The notes beneath the pieces are model-generated. The model saw nothing but the letters and a program-made list of their open reading frames with translations, was not told the origin of the DNA and searched no databases. A DNA stretch of 64,000 nucleotides from Lates calcarifer (Eukaryota > Chordata > Actinopteri > Centropomidae). The translations under genes were made by a program, and so were the position numbers. The first letter of the stretch is position 1. The number at the start of each line of letters is the position of its first letter. Below, in pieces: positions 24,382 to 34,947 of this stretch. The stretch covers positions 25,535,504-25,599,503 of the forward strand of contig NC_066847.1 of assembly GCF_001640805.2 (NCBI RefSeq), read 5' to 3'.

Positions 24382-24416
24382 GGGGGGAAGGCAGGGGAGG
24401 GGGGTTACGCTTGGGG
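24382..24416 (+). other. G-quadruplex-capable G-run cluster
   Basis: Four runs of at least four G (24382-24387, 24394-24397, 24399-24404, 24413-24416) with loops of 6, 1 and 8 nt. Confidence 0.55.
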
Positions 24417-24800
24417 CTTCAAAAAGGGATCAAAAGTCATTCTTATGATCAAAGTTGACATAAAATCTACAGACCAATCTGATGAATGCAGAAAATGGTT
24501 GCAGTTTACATTAGCAAATGTAACATGCAACAGAATAAGGGGGGGAAATGACAAAAAAGTATTGTGTTTCAATCAGAATTAAATGACAAATTTATTCTTT
24601 ATTAAATGGACTAGACTATATGCAGTGACCACACTTGACTCCCCAAGCCGTAATTCTGTTTCTGCAATGAAACTGCTCATCTGGAGGTGTTGTTTTTGTC
24701 TTAACAACCATTAGCAAACATATAAGTGATACCCTACAAATGATCCAGTCAGGACTGTTTACCAGCACAAACCTATGCCCAGCGGGAAGCTCACATCAAA

Positions 24801-24910
24801 GACTACACTTCCCACTCTCCTGGTTAAAGGTCGTCCAATCAGCGATACAAAATCCATACATCTTTGTTTGAGTGTATAAGGCAGAGGCTCCTCTGATGAA
24901 CTTTTGTTCC
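24801..24910 (+). promoter_or_regulatory. Promoter-like ZNF143/CCAAT/TATA arrangement
   Basis: In order on the plus strand: GACTACACTTCCC (24801-24813, resembling the ZNF143 promoter motif ACTACAATTCCC), CCAATCAGCG (24835-24844, a full NF-Y box) and TATAAGGC (24875-24882). CCAAT and TATA start about 40 bp apart, predicting a start site near 24905. I found no clear coding exon or strong splice donor downstream, so the product, if any, would be unknown. Confidence 0.3.
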
Positions 24911-25130
24911 CACACTTGTTTTGATCATATTCTAGTAGGTGGCCAGTGTTTGATTCCGTATGTTTGTATATGTTTTTGCCAGTGTGCTGTGTACACTTGC
25001 ACTGAAGTGGGTAGTGGGTCTTATGTGGTAGAATTATTTGTACTTCGAGTGTGAGGGCGAGGAGGAAAGCGTATCCATCAAAATCTATTTACAAGGCGAG
25101 GGACTTTGAGGAGCAAGCGACACAGAGAGA

Positions 25131-25170
25131 TTCAATTTTTTTTCTTCTTCTTCTTTTTTTTTTTTTTTTT
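25131..25170. repeat. T-rich tract with (TTC)n and poly-T
   Basis: TTC units flanked by T8 and ending in about T18. Confidence 0.95.
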
Positions 25171-25784
25171 GAAGGAATAGTACCCACTGTGAAACACCCT
25201 GGGGTGTCACACTGTCCTCATTTATATAAACAGCCCCAACCGGTGGATAACTCCTCTGCATGCTTGGGTGTAGCCAGATTGGCTTAGTTAGTGAGCACCC
25301 CACACAAGACAACCCAAGGAAAAAGTGTTTGGAAATGGAGGGGGAGAAAGAGAGGACAGTACATCAGGCTGCCTCTGGATATCCATTTGCAAAAGAAAAA
25401 CATCAAGGACTCAGACAGCTTTGAAAGGAGAAACTAAAACAGTGATTGATGTGGAAAAGGATGTTGGACGTCAACTGTTGGACAGACTGCATTTGGTAAA
25501 AGTTCACAAATTTGCAGATAAGCCCCAGTGTAAACGCAGAGCGAACCAGCCGAAAGAATGATAATGGCCTTCGGGGACAGGCAGGCTACTATCTGTTTGT
25601 AAAGTCCATTTCGGGACGTATAGGTTTGAAACATTAGACGAACAAGGCCAATCTTACAGTGTGTGTACATTCTGTAGGAAAAATTCAATCAGCACACTCT
25701 CTGAGAGGGGTAAGAGTACCGAAAACAAGTCCTAGTTTGCTCCTAGGGGTCTTGCTAAATGGACACAGTCCTTAGATTGTAGGG

Positions 25785-25875
25785 AGGAAGAGATGGGGAG
25801 AGAGAGAAAGAGATAAAGAAAAGAGACGGCAGCATGGCGAGAGAGTGAAAAAAAGAAAGAGAGAGAAGGGACGGA
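25785..25875. repeat. GA-rich low complexity
   Basis: About 90 nt dominated by A and G with GAGA and AAAGA units. Confidence 0.9.
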
Positions 25876-25934
25876 GACCCGAGAAATAGAGACAGACTCT
25901 TCCTTCATCTCTTCAGCCACTGTGGGTGATGGCA

Positions 25935-25955
25935 GGGTGGAGGGAGGGGTGGGGG
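25935..25955 (+). other. Canonical G-quadruplex motif
   Basis: Four G-runs (GGG, GGG, GGGG, GGGGG) within 21 nt with loops of 4, 1 and 1 nt. Short loops predict a stable structure. Confidence 0.7.
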
Positions 25956-26145
25956 CATTTGGCATGAGCCATCTCACAGACTGAATTCATCAGCTCCTAT
26001 AACTTCAACTTGCCCATAAAGAATTTATGAATCCTTGGATAGTAATCGGCTGCATCCATTTCCTGAAGAAGAAAGGACAACTGATGTCTGTTAAACAGCC
26101 CAAAGGGACTGACCTCAACTCCCATCTTCTGGGTACAGAACAGGG

Positions 26146-26168
26146 ACACACACATACACACACACACA
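26146..26168. repeat. (CA)n microsatellite
   Basis: AC repeats with one T interruption. Confidence 0.95.
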
Positions 26169-26944
26169 GGCACGCATGTAGATTCTGTATGTTCACAGCG
26201 TGCGCACACAAAAATACTTCACAGCCTGGGCAGGTTGTATTTGCAATACTAACTACTGTCAGCGTTGGTTTCTTTTTATGTGCAAAATAGAAATAATATA
26301 ATAATAATTTCTGAGCTATAATTGGAAACAATAGCTATTGATAATTGATGTATAAAATAGACACTTTTTAAACAGTAATGCAGGGATCAAATATATAAGT
26401 TATACAGTATCAGTGCATGAATATAAATAACTGAGTTCTGATTCTTCTGAATATTTACAATTCAAGTAAGTAAGAAATATGGCCATAGAATTAAGACAAA
26501 TGAGTAAGAAATAGTTATGATGATTTATTTTCTCTAAAGCCTGTCAATTAAACTCAGTTCAAAAATGTTTTAACTGGTAAACAGATATTTATATTCTTCA
26601 TATTCCTCATATTCCTAGATTCCTATTACCCATATATTGTACATAAATGTATATAGTATATGTATGGATTATGTATAAAAATCCAAATTTACAAATATAC
26701 ACATATAGTGTAAACTTTGACATGCATACATTCTCTTGTTCTGTCTCTCTGTCTGTCTCTCCCTCTTTCTGTAGCAGTAAGTAGCAGTTAATTAGCACCT
26801 TAAGTTGTTTTTGCGCCCACAAACTCCTCCAGGTTTGGGATCTGGCTCTGCATGAAGTGGACAGAACTCAAGCGTCTTATCTGGCATTGCCCGTGTTTTT
26901 ACAGCTGACCATTCCCTTCTTTTTTCCTGACTATCGTCTTTCAG

Positions 26945-27057
26945 GCTGTGCTCGGATTCCATTCCTCACACATCAGAACGGAGACATTCATCTTAAGGAT
27001 GACATCTGTGGTGAATTTCTCAATAACCTAATAGTCATTCGGCACAGGAGGGACTAG
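26945..27057 (+). other. Terminal-exon-like open frame after a strong acceptor
   Basis: A textbook 3' splice site precedes it: a pyrimidine-rich run, CTGACTAT (branch-point-like) and CTTTCAG with AG at 26943-26944. One frame then stays open for 36 codons to a TAG at 27055-27057, with mixed, non-repetitive residues (begins GCARIPFLTHQNGD). I do not recognise the peptide, and no AATAAA follows closely. Probably chance or a non-coding exon. Confidence 0.18.
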
Positions 27058-27774
27058 GGAGGGGGTTATGATGGTGGGGAATAGGGGATTATGACATATA
27101 AAATGCTAAAACCCTGCTAGGTGGGTGTGGGGCGGTTGCGCATAAAGTTCAAATTTGGTAATTCAAGCTAATGTGGTTTGTGGTCCTCCAGAGGCTGGAC
27201 CATAATCCATGGCATGATACATTCAAGCCCAGATATGTAATACGTTTTACCAAGGCCATAGGTTCCATATAATATCATTAGCTTGCAGTTAACACAAGAA
27301 TTCGTAGGAGAAGCAAGTGTTCGTTTACTTTCCTCTCAAGAAAAGGCTGTTAAAGCCAAAAGTAACACCACATTTTACATTGTAGGAACACGTGTCATGC
27401 ACTGAAATGCTTATGTTGGTCTTACTGCCATGGTTACAGGGTGGATTGAATTTCTTCCCTATTCTCACACCAGACATACATCAGGTTTTTTTTAGTAGTT
27501 TTAAATCGAACATTGTCAAATTGTACAAACATATTACAAATCCTCAGTTTATAAGGCTCTTAATACTGTAAAAGGCCGCACCCTGACACAGTGTCAGACA
27601 ACAGTGTTTTATGAGAACTATCTTTTGCCCCAACACCTATATGTGATTTGTATCTGCCATGATCCATATGGTGTGGATGATGTGCTTTGAAGAGGCCCAT
27701 CAGTCAGTTAATCTAAAAGAAAATAGTAGCGGCAGATATCTCCCTCTCTTCAAGACAAACCAAAGAGAGAGAGA

Positions 27775-27807
<33 letters not shown>

Positions 27808-28640
27808 AAGAGAGGGGGATTCAAAGCAGAGCAAAATCAGCTCCTCTCAGAGATGGAGAGGGTGGTTTAGAGGGGGGATTAAGGCGCTCCCTCACTGTGG
27901 AGCCAGCTTTTATAAGGTACATCATATTACTTCAGCTTCACACTTTCATAGATCTATCATCATCTGCCTCCCACCAAAGCCAGGCTGTTATGCCTGCGTA
28001 TTCTGTCTCAAACAAGATTAATACTTACACACTTGGTGTGTGAGCAAACATAGTGACAGTAAGCTGACAGTAGCTACTGTACGTAAAGCTTACACTCAAT
28101 TCAATATCTTGTTTTATGTGTGACCCTGTGGAGATCATACTCTAATGCACCTCGGCTCCATATCACCTCTTGTATGAAACCTTGTGTAACTGTATCACTC
28201 ATTATTTTAAATATGTAATGTCTTTTTTTTGTTTATTTTATTTTTTGTTTTTGTCCTCTCTAATGCTGCTAATGAACATAACACTGTGCTGCATTGTTCA
28301 TATGCAATAACTTTGTGCTCATACTGATGTACTGCCGTGTCTTTTGAAAAGTTATTGGATGCCCTTCACAGGAACATGAGAAAGAGATCAAACCTTCTGT
28401 CAACTGAAGAGTCTGTAACTGCTGCACATCCACCTCTCAGTCTATCTACAGCAGGTTGTACAAAGAGGAATAATGCACAGGTTGTATCCTGGACTTCAGA
28501 CACATTTCTGGTCTCGACTCTGCTCATTCCCCTACTGAATTGTGAAAGACCACTCTTTATTTTGCACCAATTTAAAAAAAAAAGAGTAACCCAACAAAGG
28601 TAATGTGTAAAAAAAAAAAAAATACATAGATATATGGTCT
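27058..28640. other. Non-coding spacer
   Basis: Starts with a G-rich patch (27050-27087), then AT-rich sequence, the GA tract at 27762-27818 and an A13 run near 28610. A frame at 28337-28603 (+) ends inside a CAAAG-GTAATG donor-like site after a CCCTTCACAG acceptor-like site near 28370, but the peptide is unrecognisable. Confidence 0.6.
27762..27818. repeat. (GA)n tract
   Basis: GA repeats of about 57 nt with one T interruption and a G5 end. Confidence 0.96.
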
Positions 28641-29110
28641 TTCATGTCAAGTCAGTGTCCTAGAGTAAGATTAGGGCTGCTGTGAACATGTTTGACTAGT
28701 CAGTTCATTGCCTGGGGAGAGTCCCCAGGCAAAATCCATACTCTGAGTCCAGGGCTGCCTTTAGAAGCAAGCCACAGAAATGATTAGTGCTGCTCAGCTG
28801 AAAGGCACAAAGGGCCCCGTTGGCCGGCCCTGAAAGTTTCAAAGTGAAACCGGTACACCTTGTGTCTGTGTTAATTGATCACAGGCACATTATCTTGCCT
28901 GTTCAAGGCTTAATTTGCCCTCTGAATCAACACCTTTTGTCGACTACTGCAGTCATTTGTTGGAAGGGGAAAAAAAGAATCGCTACAGCTTAATCATTCC
29001 AAGCAGGTGTGAGTCCCAGCCAATTTTGTGCTCCCTTTTGTCATTTAGTCTTCTCGAACAGGTTGTGTTTTCACAACGCATTTCATTACACAGAGTGGAA
29101 TTTTAGTGTC
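28641..29110. promoter_or_regulatory. Enhancer-like block F with perfect hairpin
   Basis: Repeat-poor complex sequence with TCF/LEF-like ACAAAGGG (about 28807), TTAATTGATCA (about 28872) and a perfect 11-bp palindrome at 28708-28732. No coding frame recognised. Conservation untested. Confidence 0.4.
28708..28732. other. Perfect 11-bp inverted repeat, 3-nt loop
   Basis: TTGCCTGGGGA (28708-28718) is the exact reverse complement of TCCCCAGGCAA (28722-28732) around GAG. The GCCTGGGG arms resemble AP-2 or EBF half-sites; as RNA it would form a short hairpin, too short for a typical pre-microRNA. Confidence 0.6.
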
Positions 29111-30480
29111 CTTTTTCAATGTGAGGAATGAACATTATAGAAAGTTAAACAGGAACGGAGCATGCTATTGTTATTGTAAGAAAGTGCATGAGTTTAGCAA
29201 TAAATGAAAATGTTTGTCTGAAAGGGAGAAGATGAGATGATAGGGCTGGCCTGGTAAGAAAAACTGGTTCTCATAAGTGTTGGAAGCCAAAAAAATATCA
29301 AGATCCAGAATTGGAATATCTGTGTTTATATCTGTGCTTATGTTTTTAAATAAATGATAGATGTAAATAACATAAAAGCATATTTTCCATATCAAAATAC
29401 AGCAATACAATCAGACTTTCAACCGTGGGTATTTTTATTTAATCTAGGCCTTTGACACTTTCTGCATCAGTGCTTCAGAAGATCAGGAATCCATGAATAC
29501 ATAAAGTCGGAAAAATAATATAAAAAAGAGTTAACGCAACTTAAGAATAAATCTCTCATGTAGCTCACTGACAACTATAATACATTTATATATTATTTGC
29601 AGCATTACATCTCAAACCTATTTCACTTTCAAGCCGTAAACAATGTTGAATACTGGTACATGTTATTCAAAGCTTTGTCAGATGGCTAGGACTTATTTTC
29701 ATTCAAACTGAAATAATATTGGCACCTTTGTGGAATATTGATGCGGTGAATAAGCTTGTGCAGTAAGTACCCAGAAGAATATATTTCAGGCACTTCAGAC
29801 GACCAAAAAAAAAGTGAAGCTAACCTGACAGAAATTAGGATCAAATGACTGTAAAAGCTATGGCACACCTCTCTCTGTCTTTTTCCTCTAGTTAGGGACG
29901 ACAGGGCACGTATTCTGATACACAGGTCGTTCTGGCATCTTGTTTATTAGTTTGTTTAAGGGTATCATCTCACTTTTAGATATTTAACTGCAGCAAAACA
30001 AAACCTCTTGTATTATAGAAAGTTGAATTTGAATACCTAAAATAACTTACTGTAGACACACATTTACTCTCTAATTTTTGGGGTTCAAATTCAGTTCAGC
30101 TCCCAACTGTTCTTTATCGTTTCTGCACTTGATTCCTGCATGTCTTTAGTGTAAGAAGAATTCCCTCACAAATAAATCTTATTATATTAAACACATATGT
30201 TTTTCTCCTAGGACTTGGTCGGCCTTTGACAAGGTGTTAAATGCCGTTTGTGACTCATAGCCTGATTCTATATGACACGGTTGGCTTACTACAGGAAACT
30301 CAACTCAGTATGCATTCACTCTGAGATAAGAACGTTATCAACACCCTGGTGTCTGTGCAATGAGGGTGATTAGAAGACATATAGTACAAACACTTCCATT
30401 TTGACTTCAGCAATCTTTACCTCCACCCATTTGTAGCTGCACAAATCTATCACAGGAGGGGATCAGCTGAGGGAAATGTG
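29111..30480. other. Non-coding spacer
   Basis: AT-rich, with no notable repeats, motif cluster or convincing exon. Confidence 0.7.
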
Positions 30481-30778
30481 TATTTCATTTCAGTTGCTGT
30501 CCCCATTCTTAATGGGTAGCCATCCAGAGAGAATGAAATGATTGATTTTTGTCATCCTGAATGAGGATAAATGAATGGAAGCTAAATCTTCCATGAGGAG
30601 GAGGTGGAAGAGGAGTAGCAGGAGAAGGAAGGAGGGAGGTGGGGAGGGGGGCTTAGCTTTCCTTGCACGTCTGGCTAGACGGAAACTCAGCAAACCTGTA
30701 CGGCGGTAACAGGGGAAAAAGAATAGTGTGTGTGTATGTGACTGAGAATTACCGCTTGTGTGTGTGTGTGAGTGTGTG

Positions 30779-30803
30779 CGTGCATGCACACTCCGCATGC
30801 ACG
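30779..30803. other. 9-bp inverted repeat inside a Z-DNA-prone stretch
   Basis: CGTGCATGC (30779-30787) pairs exactly with GCATGCACG (30795-30803) across 7 nt. The left arm belongs to a 20-nt purine-pyrimidine alternation (30772-30791). Confidence 0.55.
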
Positions 30804-30862
30804 TGCGTGTTCACTTATACTTTGCTTCTAAGGTTACCTAATGAAATATTGATGGGAGATGT

Positions 30863-30892
30863 GGGAAGTGCGGGGGCTGGGTTGGCTGGGGG
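30863..30892 (+). other. Canonical G-quadruplex motif
   Basis: GGG, GGGGG, GGG, GGGGG within 30 nt with loops of 6, 2 and 6 nt. Confidence 0.65.
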
Positions 30893-31055
30893 TTGGTGGT
30901 GGTGTTGGAACTGTAACTGCTGCTTCCTGTAGCTTGGGACATCTCTGTCACTCTGGATCTCAGCGAGACAGCCCTGCCCTAATTTAATCTGACTTTGAAT
31001 GAGTCTGTATCACAGGAGGTAAAAAATGTGAACTTACTGCACTGTTAAGAGGACC

Positions 31056-31119
31056 AGAGAGAGAGAGAGTGAAAGAGAGAAAGAGAGGGGGAGAGAGACA
31101 GAGAGAGACAGAGAAAAGG
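31056..31119. repeat. (GA)n tract
   Basis: GA repeats with T, AA, GGGGG and CA interruptions over about 64 nt. Confidence 0.95.
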
Positions 31120-31140
31120 CGGTGTTAAAATACACAGCCA

Positions 31141-31690
31141 AAACATTTCAAACGCATCATAATCAATATTTAACTCCGCCTGTCAAAGTTGTCTAATATA
31201 TACTTTTAAAATGTGACAGAACAATGAGCTTACTATATATACGACACAGCGCGGCTCAGGCTATTATAATGTTTGACTGATGTTATACTGCAAGCGTGAC
31301 TCCGCTAATGGACTGAGATATATCCTGGGATTCTTTTCATGATTAGATGCAGCTTAGTAGTTTCTCGGGAAAAGATAGCGAACTGTGAACTGTGTGACAG
31401 TGACGAGCTGCTCTACACAGTGCCTGCTACATAATTACCTGCCTCTGACACCATTTAGTGTGTCCATCTCACAATAAAACCTGAGGCAGAGGTCTTCTAA
31501 TAACTATCATGAGTCACATTGTTTGAATCCAGTGCATCTTTTTTTTTTTTTTCAGATTTGGCTTTGCTCTGTAATATAAGGCTATAAAGGCAATACATTT
31601 CCTTGCTAATGATCTCTCAAAGCAGCTGCATCTGTAAAGGTGTATAATGGCCAGAGTGGAGATCATCCAAAGCCTATTTATTTAAAGCAA
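31141..31690. promoter_or_regulatory. Enhancer-like block G
   Basis: Repeat-poor except T14 near 31540-31553. Contains a MEIS-type CTGTCAA (about 31179-31185), GTGACAGTGACGAG (about 31397) and TAATTACC (about 31434). The T-run ends in CAG, which mimics a splice acceptor, but the frames after it close at once. Function inferred only. Confidence 0.35.
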
Positions 31691-33049
31691 CATACGATTC
31701 TTCTTTTTTAGCCTTTGAAATAATGTAAAATGTGTGGCCAAGAACAAACGACTGAGCGCAAGAGCAGACATTAAATTGGGCTGAAAATGCAATTTCATTA
31801 CTCCTCCAAACTAATTTTGTTTCACCAGCCAGTTTTCCACTTTTCTGTGTTTTTAGCTGACATGCTTTCTCCGGGTCCTTGATTCCACTGTGTCTAAATA
31901 GCTGGATAAATGACAGTGCATGTGCCAATAGTTTATGAGTTCCCAAGTAGAGCTGGCAGTAATTGATGCAGCTCCTGCAAGTTCAACCAAAGGATACCGA
32001 GATGTTTTAATATATTCAAAACGTAGCAAATGTAGTACACCGTTTCCACTAGATATTACTGACCAGCCAAAAACTATTCTGAATGACATCCACAATAATT
32101 ACACAAGTCACATGCAACTGCCAAACTAAATGAGACACATGCTTTGCGAAATGTGAACATGGTGTTTTGATTTGTTTGGCACCCACAAATGCCAAAAAGT
32201 CATCTCAGTACTCATCTTTGCGGTAGAGATATCTAAATGTGCCAACCTGAGCAAAATTAGGTCTGTGGGGAATGAGAGTGATTTTTATCTCGTCCCTCAT
32301 TTTGTGTGTAGCAAGCGTTTGGAATAATCTGCTAAAAATCTACTGGTGCAAATATTTGTCATATTCCATTCTCAAGTGCTTCTCTATCTTTGCAAGCCAA
32401 TCGCAAAAAGCCTTTTAAGCTTCTCTTCAGAATGAACATATCTAACTCATCCATTTTCACTCACGCTTTCTTAGACTTTTTTTTACAAACCAATACACAA
32501 GAAAAATGGAATTAATAGTTTATATTTATCAGGCCTCTTATCAGACTGGCAAAATGTATTCAACAACAGTAAACACTATGTTTTCTCCTTGCTATCTCTG
32601 CTAACATGATGATGGCTAGCGTGCACTAATCTTGTAAAGTCAACCTTTTAAAAGGGAAGAGGCGGCGGATGAAGCTGGGAGAAAAAGGGCTGGACAGACA
32701 GCTATGTACAGGATTGTATCCGTGCTTGGAGCTGCCCCTGTCCATATCCAATGTAAGGTTATAGGAATATCATAATCCCTCCTCTGAGCTCCTTTGCGCC
32801 GAAGATGATGACTAAATTTCCAGTGTCTTATCACACACTCCCAGACTGGAACTAGTACAAGGGGTTCTGAGGGAGGAACCCAGCATGAAAAGTGCTGGGG
32901 ATGAGATGATCAGATTAGCGGTGGCTATTGGATTTGTTTGTGGTGGTTGCAATCGGAGCGAAGCAGGCGTTGTTCAAAATGCCCATGGAGATGCAAAGCC
33001 TCCACCGATCCTTTCACCCATAAAAAAATAAATAAATACTCTTCTTGGG
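31691..33049. other. Non-coding spacer with one complex stretch
   Basis: Mostly AT-rich. Positions 32240-32460 are complex and repeat-free and may be a further small conserved element; 32640-32900 is moderately GC-rich. No gene recognised. Confidence 0.55.
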
Positions 33050-33070
33050 GGTTTTTCAGGAGTGTAATGT

Positions 33071-33159
33071 GGGGTGCTCCTGCAGGGGAAGGTGCGGGGT
33101 TGAGTTGGGGGGAAACAAATTTAACACTTCAGGGGCTTGGAAGGGGGGCGGAGGGGGGG
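33071..33159 (+). other. G-quadruplex-capable G-run cluster
   Basis: Runs GGGG (33071-33074, 33085-33088, 33096-33099) and GGGGGG (33107-33112), then further G4-G7 runs at 33132-33135, 33143-33148 and 33153-33159. Loops of up to about 19 nt make the whole cluster less certain than the compact motifs elsewhere. Confidence 0.5.
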
Positions 33160-33373
33160 CTGTGTATTTTATCAGGTGGGTGGATGCTGGACTGCTTCAT
33201 GCGGTGAGACAAGTGGGACTGACTGGCGGTATTCAGCAGGACACTGGGGCTGGTTGAGTGTCGACCGCTGCCTGCGAGGCGGAGGCTGTGGCGGTAGGCT
33301 CTTGAGAAATCTCACCTGAGGCACAGCGAGGCATTGTGGATTCAGGAGCGTCTCCTACACCGTAACACGCACG

Positions 33374-33383
33374 CCATATTAGG
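33374..33383. promoter_or_regulatory. CArG box (SRF site), CCATATTAGG
   Basis: Exact match to CC(A/T)6GG, and the same 10-bp core as the serum response element of the vertebrate FOS promoter. I saw no adjoining ETS site in the FOS arrangement. Confidence 0.5.
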
Positions 33384-34029
33384 GGCTGGATTGGGGAGAA
33401 GAAAGCGGGTGGCTCTGCAGATGCCTCGGAGGAAGGCAGAAAAGTAGAGATTGTTGAGGGGGGGGGTGACTGGAGGGAAGCGAGAGTTGGCTGATGTAGG
33501 GGATGAGCTCCTCAAAACCCAGATAACAGAAAATGCGTCATTGTTCAGTTAGACAGGAAAGAGATCCAAGTAAAGGGATATTCCGTATAGAAAATATGCC
33601 TTTAAGGTTTCAATGGCAGTATCAATCACTGTAATGACTGTGGGATAGATTCTTAATGATGATGAAGTAAATGCTACACACTGTATTGAGGAATGGAAGC
33701 TATTTCAGAGGGGATTATTGCTGGACTCCTGGGAAAAGATTTTGTTAAGGGAAAGAAATCCTTATTACTTAGCGAACAAATAAATTTATCTTGTATATGT
33801 CTTGCCCTTTGGTAATATTTAAGAATATACTTCTTGCTTGTATCATTTAATAAGACACTGGTGTCCACATGGTGTAAAACAAGGCTGCTAAGCACTCAGT
33901 GTAAAATCATGTCTGCTAGATTCAAATGCATGACTCCCTTAAGAACTCAGGTCTTGCAGGCTATTTTCCCACATGTTTAATTTTGTTAAGTGACACAAAC
34001 GGATGTCAATACCGGTCTGTACCACTTAC

Positions 34030-34107
34030 CTTGAATACCTCGTTCGGACAGCAGACAAAGGCACGGCTTTGCTTATATGACATAATACAGCGGTGCACTT
34101 TGTACCC
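34030..34107 (-). other. Exon-like segment with consensus donor (minus strand)
   Basis: On the minus strand GGCTTAG precedes a 78-nt segment ending CAAG-GTAAGT, a full-consensus 5' splice site. One frame is open for all 26 codons, and an in-frame TAG lies in the acceptor itself. The acceptor's pyrimidine tract is only moderate and the peptide is unrecognised. Confidence 0.13.
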
Positions 34108-34389
34108 CTAAGCCACGTCATTTCAATAGAGAGAAAGCCACTGAGTCAGCTTGGCGAGACAACGTCGATAAGGTAATGGCACAGATCAATACCAAAGATT
34201 TGGTCCAGATCTTAATTAAAGAAACAACTGCTGATACAAATGATGTTTTCAATGTATTGATATGGCAGGGGGCAAAGGGTGGGTTGGCTGTAGCGGAGCA
34301 GCTGATCAATGTACTTAACATTAGCATTCCTTTTCATCATGTACCAAGATCACTTAATTCTCCCTCTCTTCCTCTTGTTCTATCACTCT

Positions 34390-34394
<5 letters not shown>

Positions 34395-34429
<35 letters not shown>
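34395..34429. repeat. (TC)n microsatellite
   Basis: Uninterrupted TC units over 35 nt. Confidence 0.97.
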
Positions 34430-34432
<3 letters not shown>

Positions 34433-34929
34433 AAAGCGCCTTTTCAGAACCCATCTGAGGAAACCCCCACCTCCCTCTTACAAGGTGAACTTGAAGGTCT
34501 GCAAGGTTGTGCTTTTATGTGTCTCAACTTCCTGTGGTCACTGTGTGTTAAACCAGAGAAAAATCAAAGACACTGTTAAGAACAACAACAGGATTCTGGC
34601 ATCAAGTGTATGAAAATCAATTGTCTTTCACACACAGAAGTACACTCTTTCAATTACACAATGCTAATCTTTGGGAAAAGCTATTTCTCTCTCTCTTCAA
34701 TATGCAGGTTAATGATGTCAAATCATTGAAAAGGGATTTCTGGATTACTCATATGGAATTTTATCTTTTCTTTGTAATGTTCCCCCGTGTATTGTTCTTC
34801 GGGAGAACAGGTTGAAAGGAGGAGCTTGTCATGACTTAGAAAAATGAACAAAAAACAAACCCCCACATTGTAAATTCCTTATGCAGAAACCAAGACAAGA
34901 GAGTGTCTGTTGTCTCCAGGCAACAGTGG

Positions 34930-34947
34930 AAAAAAAAAAAAAAAAAA
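34930..34947. repeat. Poly-A tract (A18)
   Basis: Eighteen A residues in spacer DNA. Confidence 0.96.

Larger units (their letters stand above)
23637..24790. other. Non-coding spacer
   Basis: Contains the GA array at 24073-24118 and a G-rich patch at 24382-24416. Stretch 23640-23990 is complex and moderately GC-rich. No gene recognised. Confidence 0.65.
24911..26860. other. Non-coding spacer with simple repeats
   Basis: Contains a (TTC)n/T18 tract (25131-25170), a GA-rich stretch (25785-25875), a G-quadruplex motif (25935-25955) and a CA array (26146-26168). Stretch 26285-26700 is very AT-rich. Minus-strand frames of up to 108 codons across the repeats are not convincing. Confidence 0.65.
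30481..31140. repeat. Low-complexity cluster (GGA-rich, GT, GA)
   Basis: GGA/GAA-rich patch (30595-30652), GT runs (30726-30740 and 30757-30780), an alternating patch with a hairpin (30772-30803), a G-quadruplex motif (30863-30892) and a GA array (31056-31119). Frames through it on both strands are repeat translations. Confidence 0.85.
33050..33540. promoter_or_regulatory. GC-rich, G-run-rich block with CArG box
   Basis: The most G-rich complex stretch of the window, with scattered CpGs (33180-33440), several G-runs (33071-33112 and 33132-33159) and a perfect SRF site. On the minus strand, downstream of that site, come an ATG (33334-33332) with A at -3 and a CTCAG-GTGAGA donor (exon end 33316), an order expected of a small first exon. 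No downstream exons identified. Confidence 0.3.

Noticed and set aside
25274..25320. tRNA-like A-box wording TTGGCTTAGTTAG
   Set aside because: No B box (GGTTCGANTCC-type) at the right distance and no cloverleaf; not a tRNA or tRNA-derived SINE.
31538..31560. Poly-T ending in CAG as a splice acceptor
   Set aside because: All frames close quickly and no donor follows; a homopolymer mimic.
34176..34613. 145-codon plus-strand open frame
   Set aside because: Its middle is the TC array, which reads as Ser-Leu repeats and keeps the frame open artificially.
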